Below the pieces are notes generated by a model that worked only from the letters and a program-made list of their open reading frames with translations, did no database searches and had not been told where the DNA came from. The position numbers and the translations under genes are program-made. Shown here piece by piece: positions 60,153 to 64,000 of a DNA stretch of 64,000 nt. Where the stretch lies: assembly GCA_035772405.1 (NCBI GenBank), contig JAYKKM010000147.1, forward strand, positions 767,001 through 831,000. The letters run 5' to 3'. The first letter of the stretch is position 1; the number at the start of each line of letters is the position of its first letter. The DNA is from Chrysogorgia sp. JL179-B06 (taxonomy: Eukaryota > Cnidaria > Anthozoa > Scleralcyonacea > Chrysogorgiidae).

Positions 60153-61256
60153 TTAGCTCACGTTTTGAATATCGCTTTCTGGTATCCACGAATTATGTTT
60201 GCTCTCATAACCTAACCATTTGACCAACGCCATCTTCTTCCCTCTGACTTTCTTTCTTTTCAACACCTTTTCAACTCTGTACACATCATCGCCATGTTTC
60301 TTATTGACCAGCGATAATTCCTGTTCATAAAATTTACCAATAATCTGTTCACCGGTGTGATCCTCAATTTCGTACACATTCGGATCACCACGAATAACCT
60401 TTACCACTTTAAACAGCTCCTCAGTGAAGTTGGCTTCATAGCCCTTTGTGAACACACTCTTGTATTTACTAATTCTCACCGATTCACCAACTCTAAACTT
60501 CGGCAATGGGTTGTCTGCAAATTGGTGACCGAACAAAGTGGTCCACACTTCGCTTTCGTTTGACTTATTGACATCCTTCGGCTTCATCATAATACTGCGG
60601 TTCACATTGCTATTGTAATTGCTTACAAACTGATCCAAAACGTTAATCCATTTGTACGTCCCACGGGTGTAAAAGTACTTCCACATAATACTCTTGAGGC
60701 TTCTATTAAAACGCTCGACAACAGCAGCCTTTTTGTCGCTCTTAGTGCTGAAATACTCAACACCATGTTCTTTCAGCAAACTTTTAACACCAACGTTATA
60801 GAACTCAAGTCCGTCATCAAATTGCGCTAACTTAGGCGTGGTTCCAAACCGATCTTTAAAATCACTCAACAACTTTCCAACAGCCTTAGTCATGTTCTTA
60901 ATGTCTTTTCTATAAACTGCAATTCCAAAAGCATATCTACTCAATATTTCAATACCTGTTAGTATCCAATAATAACCGCCATTCTGTTTTGAGTACTTAC
61001 TCATGTCCACTAAGTCCATTTGGAGCTCTTCACCAAGAAATCCAACAAAAGTCGCACGGAACTTATGTCTTCTCACAATAGGTTTGTACCTAGTGTAAGT
61101 GTCCTGCGCTGTCAACCATTCTTTCACTGTTTTTCTAGTTACTTTCAATCCATCTCCTAACGCACTTTGATACAACCTCTCTACACCACTGAACCCCGTC
61201 TTAGGATTATAATAAATGTCTCTCAACCCTTGTTCTGTCTCCACACCAAGTTCCAT
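60153..61256 (-). CDS. Polinton-type DDE integrase with C-terminal chromodomain
   Basis: An rve-family integrase, about 367 aa from the ATG at 61256 (an upstream in-frame GTG lies at 61265; numbering here from the GTG). Catalytic acidic residues are D84 in LQMDLVDM, D150 in AQFDDGLEFYN and E184 in AAVVERFNRSLKS. An SH3-like segment follows (FRVGESVRISKYKSVFTKGY, about 257-276). The chromodomain is at about 328-368 (VYRVEKVLKRKK...ALVKWLGYESKHNSWIPESD), with the aromatic and W-L-G-Y core expected for binding methylated histone tails. Such integrases insert Polintons/Mavericks into host DNA. All key residues are present and the frame is intact. There is no obvious N-terminal HHCC zinc finger. 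Confidence 0.93.
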   Translation of the reverse strand: MELGVETEQGLRDIYYNPKTGFSGVERLYQSALGDGLKVTRKTVKEWLTAQDTYTRYKPIVRRHKFRATFVGFLGEELQMDLVDMSKYSKQNGGYYWILTGIEILSRYAFGIAVYRKDIKNMTKAVGKLLSDFKDRFGTTPKLAQFDDGLEFYNVGVKSLLKEHGVEYFSTKSDKKAAVVERFNRSLKSIMWKYFYTRGTYKWINVLDQFVSNYNSNVNRSIMMKPKDVNKSNESEVWTTLFGHQFADNPLPKFRVGESVRISKYKSVFTKGYEANFTEELFKVVKVIRGDPNVYEIEDHTGEQIIGKFYEQELSLVNKKHGDDVYRVEKVLKRKKVRGKKMALVKWLGYESKHNSWIPESDIQNVS

Positions 61257-61261
61257 ATAAT

Positions 61262-61999
61262 TCACACAATATACAATTCCAATAGCACTGCACCAATTTT
61301 GAGACTATCGTTATTTGGTTTGACACGAAACGTCACACTTGAGTAAACACCTTTTTTAATACTTACCTTGGACTCAATGTCTACATGACGTTGCACTGAC
61401 CCTTTCAAAGACTGCTCAGTGGGTATTGGTAGTGTTGTGATCACATTGCTACGCTTCCCATCAGTGCCCACATTGCTTTCAGTCTCGACAATATCACACG
61501 AGACTTCTATGTACTTCAGACCTCTATACATGTCGACCTCGTTTGGGCTGGTGTGCCACTTGTTATCTATCAAGATTACCACGTCCTTCGCGAAGCCAAG
61601 CAAAATCCCGATACTACCTAGCCTTAGCTCTACTCCGGTGACGCTACGACTCGTAGACTGAGCTTTAACCCTACTTTTACCTGTGGTCGTCAGTTTCTCC
61701 ACCACGAAGTCTACATTGAGCACCTCGAGCTCGTGTCGTAGGGCTCTAACCAACGCGTCGAAGTCGTAGTGGCCCTCATCCAACCAAGTTGCCGTAGACC
61801 ATCGCCGTGGTCTACTCTGTCTAACGTATAATATTTGAATAGTATTGCTACCCGTCACATTATCATAGTCCCAAAACACAGTGGCTGTCTTGACCATAAT
61901 GCATGGGTTATCGTGCGTGACCATCACGCTGTTGTCAAAGGACATCACTTTCTCCACACCTTCAATGAACACCGTCAACTTTCGCATTATGTATAACAT
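61262..61999 (-). CDS. Penton-like (minor capsid) protein, tandem copy 1
   Basis: 245 aa from ATG 61999 (MLYIMRKL); the second Met at 61987 is equally possible. N- and C-terminal thirds are nearly identical to copy 2: KLTVFIEGVEKV at the start, and SNVGTDGKRSNVI, GSVQRHVDIESKV and IGAVLLELYIV at the end. The middle third (about residues 50-130) is strongly diverged. The layout (LLGF, Y-x-G-L-K-Y-I-E-V-S-C-D-I-V, LPIPTE, final beta strands) resembles single-jelly-roll penton proteins of Polinton-like viruses. That identity is an inference. Its stop lies just before the integrase start. Confidence 0.6.
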   Translation of the reverse strand: MLYIMRKLTVFIEGVEKVMSFDNSVMVTHDNPCIMVKTATVFWDYDNVTGSNTIQILYVRQSRPRRWSTATWLDEGHYDFDALVRALRHELEVLNVDFVVEKLTTTGKSRVKAQSTSRSVTGVELRLGSIGILLGFAKDVVILIDNKWHTSPNEVDMYRGLKYIEVSCDIVETESNVGTDGKRSNVITTLPIPTEQSLKGSVQRHVDIESKVSIKKGVYSSVTFRVKPNNDSLKIGAVLLELYIV

Positions 62000-62011
62000 A
62001 TGGTATATTTT

Positions 62012-62050
62012 ATGCAGAAAGTGCTACAAGCGTGCGATGGCGAACACACC
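62012..62050 (+). pseudogene. Remnant start of the divergent gene between the penton copies
   Basis: ATGCAGAAAG and GCGATGGCxAACACA match the start of the plus-strand gene at 62773-62835, with about 22 bases deleted between them. It then runs directly into CACCAAGCTCCATATAATTC, a copy of the integrase start (61244-61262). It marks the tandem-duplication junction. Confidence 0.8.
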
Positions 62051-62064
62051 AAGCTCCATATAAT

Positions 62065-62760
62065 TCACACAATATACAGTTCCAATAGCACCGCACCAAT
62101 TTTGACACCACCGTTATTTGGTTTGACGCGAAACGTCATACTTGAGTAAACACCTTTTTTAATACCCACCTTTGACTCAATGTCTACATGACGTTGCACT
62201 GACCCTCTCAAAGACTGTTCGGTGGGTATTGGCAACGTTGCGATCACATTGCTACGCTTCCCATCAGTACCCACATTGCTCTCAGGGTTGACAATGTCAC
62301 ATGAGATCTCTATGTACTTCAGACCTCTGTACATATCAACCTTGTTTGGGCTGGCGTGCCACTCCTTCCCACTTAGGATTAACGTGTTCTCCACAAAGCC
62401 AAGAAGAGGTCCAACCCTCAGCAATCTAAATGGGATCGCAGTCTTTACTCTACACCCACCAGATGGGGTTTTCTCTACTTCAAGAGTTGACCCCATGTTG
62501 GGGATCTGGAGCCTTATGTACTCAACCAACGCGTTGAAGTTATAGTGTCCTTGAGGTAGTGAGTGTTGTACGAGACCACTAGAGCCACTGAAGGAAAAGT
62601 CGATTGTGTTCGCCAGTACGTTGTCGTAGTCCCAAAACACGGTGGCTGTCTTGACCATAATGTATGGGTTGTCACTCACGATCATTATTGCGTTGTCAAA
62701 GGACACGACTTTCTCCACACCTTCAATGAGTACCGTCAACTTTCGCATTATGTATAACAT
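62065..62760 (-). CDS. Penton-like (minor capsid) protein, tandem copy 2
   Basis: 231 aa from the ATG at 62760 that aligns with copy 1 (or 227 aa from 62748). The frame stays open upstream to a GTG at 62883, but that extension overlaps the divergent plus-strand gene and has no counterpart in copy 1, so I reject it. The middle part (FSGSSGLVQHSLPQGHYNFN to PFRLLRVGPLLGF) differs from copy 1, while the C-terminal 85 residues are almost unchanged. Its start codon is 12 (or 24) bases from the divergent gene's ATG. Confidence 0.6.
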   Translation of the reverse strand: MLYIMRKLTVLIEGVEKVVSFDNAIMIVSDNPYIMVKTATVFWDYDNVLANTIDFSFSGSSGLVQHSLPQGHYNFNALVEYIRLQIPNMGSTLEVEKTPSGGCRVKTAIPFRLLRVGPLLGFVENTLILSGKEWHASPNKVDMYRGLKYIEISCDIVNPESNVGTDGKRSNVIATLPIPTEQSLRGSVQRHVDIESKVGIKKGVYSSMTFRVKPNNGGVKIGAVLLELYIV

Positions 62761-62772
62761 ATGGTATATTAT

Positions 62773-64000
62773 ATGCAGAAAGCCCTTCATGAGTACTATG
62801 GAAAGTACTACAAACTCGCGATGGCTAACACATCGAAGGCTGCACACGATGCAAAGGCAGACCTCATCAAAAAGTACCCTCACGCCACTTTAAGCAAATT
62901 TGAGTTCTATCCAAATATTTTGCAAGATGGTAAGATCATGAGTGTCGACATATATTTCAGAAACAACGACATCCTCAGCACGGACATAACCAGCACAACC
63001 TTCAAAAATGATAAAAGCATGTGGAAGTGGCTACACAATAGTAAGTTCCCAATAATATGGCAGGGTGGTGGGACTATCCAACCACTACCAAAAGGTCATA
63101 AGAACCACTGGGGGCTTTGGGATGGCTATCCAACAGAAAACGTGTTAAATTATCCAGTGAACAACTTTAAAGTCTTTGTTAACCAAAATAGCTACTTCAT
63201 GTCAAAGCTGCCAACCTTGCGAGTCACCACGTCAAAGACAAAATCAGAGTGGGATGACAGCGAATCTTACTACCGCATTGTGTTTGCGACGTATTGCGCG
63301 AGTTTCTGTTGTGGAGTGTCGTTGCAGCATTTATCAATGTCACAAGAAGTTCACCCCGTGGTCACAAGTGTAATGAGATTTCATTTGTACTTCACCATTA
63401 GAAGACTTCTCAGAAGAATGGAAGGTGGTGAGACCATGAAATCAATAAGTAGAGAATTTAACGCTTCCGAATTGTATGGTAAGATTTCTAAGATTCCTAG
63501 AAGGCACTACTACCAGAATAAAGTCCTTAGCGATGGTACAACTGGTGAGACCAGAGTCTTCACACTCAACGACGTTCAGAACGATTACAAACGATATGTC
63601 GCGCGATTGTCAGACGGCTTCACCAACATTGGACTGCAATATCTAAATCAGAGCATAGAGTCCTTTGTGTACTCCACACTTGGTGCGCAAGCGAGAACAC
63701 GTGTGTCAGTCGTTGGTGGTTCTGCAGGAAGTTTAGAAACCCAACAAGAATTCCGCAAGTTGTTTTCTGACAGTGTTATACAGTACGACGTATCGACATG
63801 GATTCTCAACATGAATAAATCGATTAGAGACACCAACGTTGTCCAAAATCTTGCAGTGTCGCCAAGTACGTGGTTAATGCCAAGCAATGTGGTGATACTC
63901 AAGAATAAAATCGCTGGGTACAACAACTTACTAAAGGTTGCCACAGAGTCCATGAGATTTGGAGTGAACACTCGCTTGAATGCAACAACACCAACAATTA
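62773..64000 (+). CDS. Large divergent protein of the element, unknown, runs off the right edge
   Basis: Open from ATG 62773 to the last base: at least 409 codons with no stop. I do not recognise the family. The N-terminus is MQKALHEYYGKYYKLAMANT; residues 60-140 are aromatic-rich (DKSMWKWLHNSKFPIIWQGG, NHWGLWDGYP); then come YYRIVFATYCASFCCGVSL and RFHLYFTIRRLLRRMEGGE, and later charged segments. No polymerase or protease motif is visible in this part. It is the only plus-strand gene of the cluster and starts 12-24 bp from the penton copy 2 start, so promoters must overlap coding sequence. Base composition and intactness match its neighbours. It could be the N-terminal part of a much longer replication or virion protein. 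Confidence 0.8.
   Translation, partial: MQKALHEYYGKYYKLAMANTSKAAHDAKADLIKKYPHATLSKFEFYPNILQDGKIMSVDIYFRNNDILSTDITSTTFKNDKSMWKWLHNSKFPIIWQGGGTIQPLPKGHKNHWGLWDGYPTENVLNYPVNNFKVFVNQNSYFMSKLPTLRVTTSKTKSEWDDSESYYRIVFATYCASFCCGVSLQHLSMSQEVHPVVTSVMRFHLYFTIRRLLRRMEGGETMKSISREFNASELYGKISKIPRRHYYQNKVLSDGTTGETRVFTLNDVQNDYKRYVARLSDGFTNIGLQYLNQSIESFVYSTLGAQARTRVSVVGGSAGSLETQQEFRKLFSDSVIQYDVSTWILNMNKSIRDTNVVQNLAVSPSTWLMPSNVVILKNKIAGYNNLLKVATESMRFGVNTRLNATTPTI

Noticed and set aside
62761..62883. N-terminal extension of penton-like copy 2 to a GTG at 62883
   Set aside because: No ATG, no counterpart in copy 1, and it overlaps the divergent plus-strand gene antisense.
63648..63971. 107-codon minus-strand frame
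   Set aside because: Antisense shadow of the long plus-strand gene; no family resemblance.

Overview
The window looks like nuclear DNA of an early-branching animal, most likely a cnidarian. It is AT-rich and intron-rich, and packed with small inverted-repeat transposons, tRNA-headed SINEs and LINE fragments. The organism call is an inference from this repeat landscape; nothing in the sequence names a species.

One host gene runs through most of the window on the minus strand. I read 22 small exons between 3719 and 54352 (about 2.03 kb of coding sequence over 50.6 kb). Every splice phase matches the next exon, and together they encode the middle of NOMO (Nodal modulator), the ER-membrane protein of the Nicalin-TMEM147-NOMO translocon complex. 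Both ends of the gene lie outside the window. No exon is long enough to stand out as an open frame, so the gene is easy to miss.

The introns carry the rest. The intron at 7305-14508 holds a 2.6 kb element with about 0.7 kb terminal inverted repeats and a decayed start of a viral-type capsid gene. The intron at 35637-46242 holds five head-to-tail copies of an R2/R4(Dong)-type retrotransposon. Each copy begins and ends in (ATT)n, and one (41654-44722) is intact. The intron at 48144-53262 is mostly a 24-bp minisatellite of about 172 units. Other introns hold TTAA-flanked and TA-flanked MITEs, a hAT-type MITE with an 8-bp target duplication, SINEs, and CR1/L2-like and jockey-like LINE remnants.

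From 56366 to the right edge lies a compact, intact, visibly less AT-rich gene cluster of Polinton/Maverick (adintovirus-like) type. On the minus strand it has an unknown 170-aa protein, a packaging ATPase, a probable major capsid protein, a 462-aa membrane-anchored protein, a DDE integrase with a chromodomain, and two tandem penton-like genes. A divergent plus-strand gene starts at 62773 and stays open for at least 409 codons to the window edge. No NOMO exon is visible to its right, so the element probably sits in an upstream NOMO intron. No DNA polymerase or protease is visible; they may lie beyond 64000.
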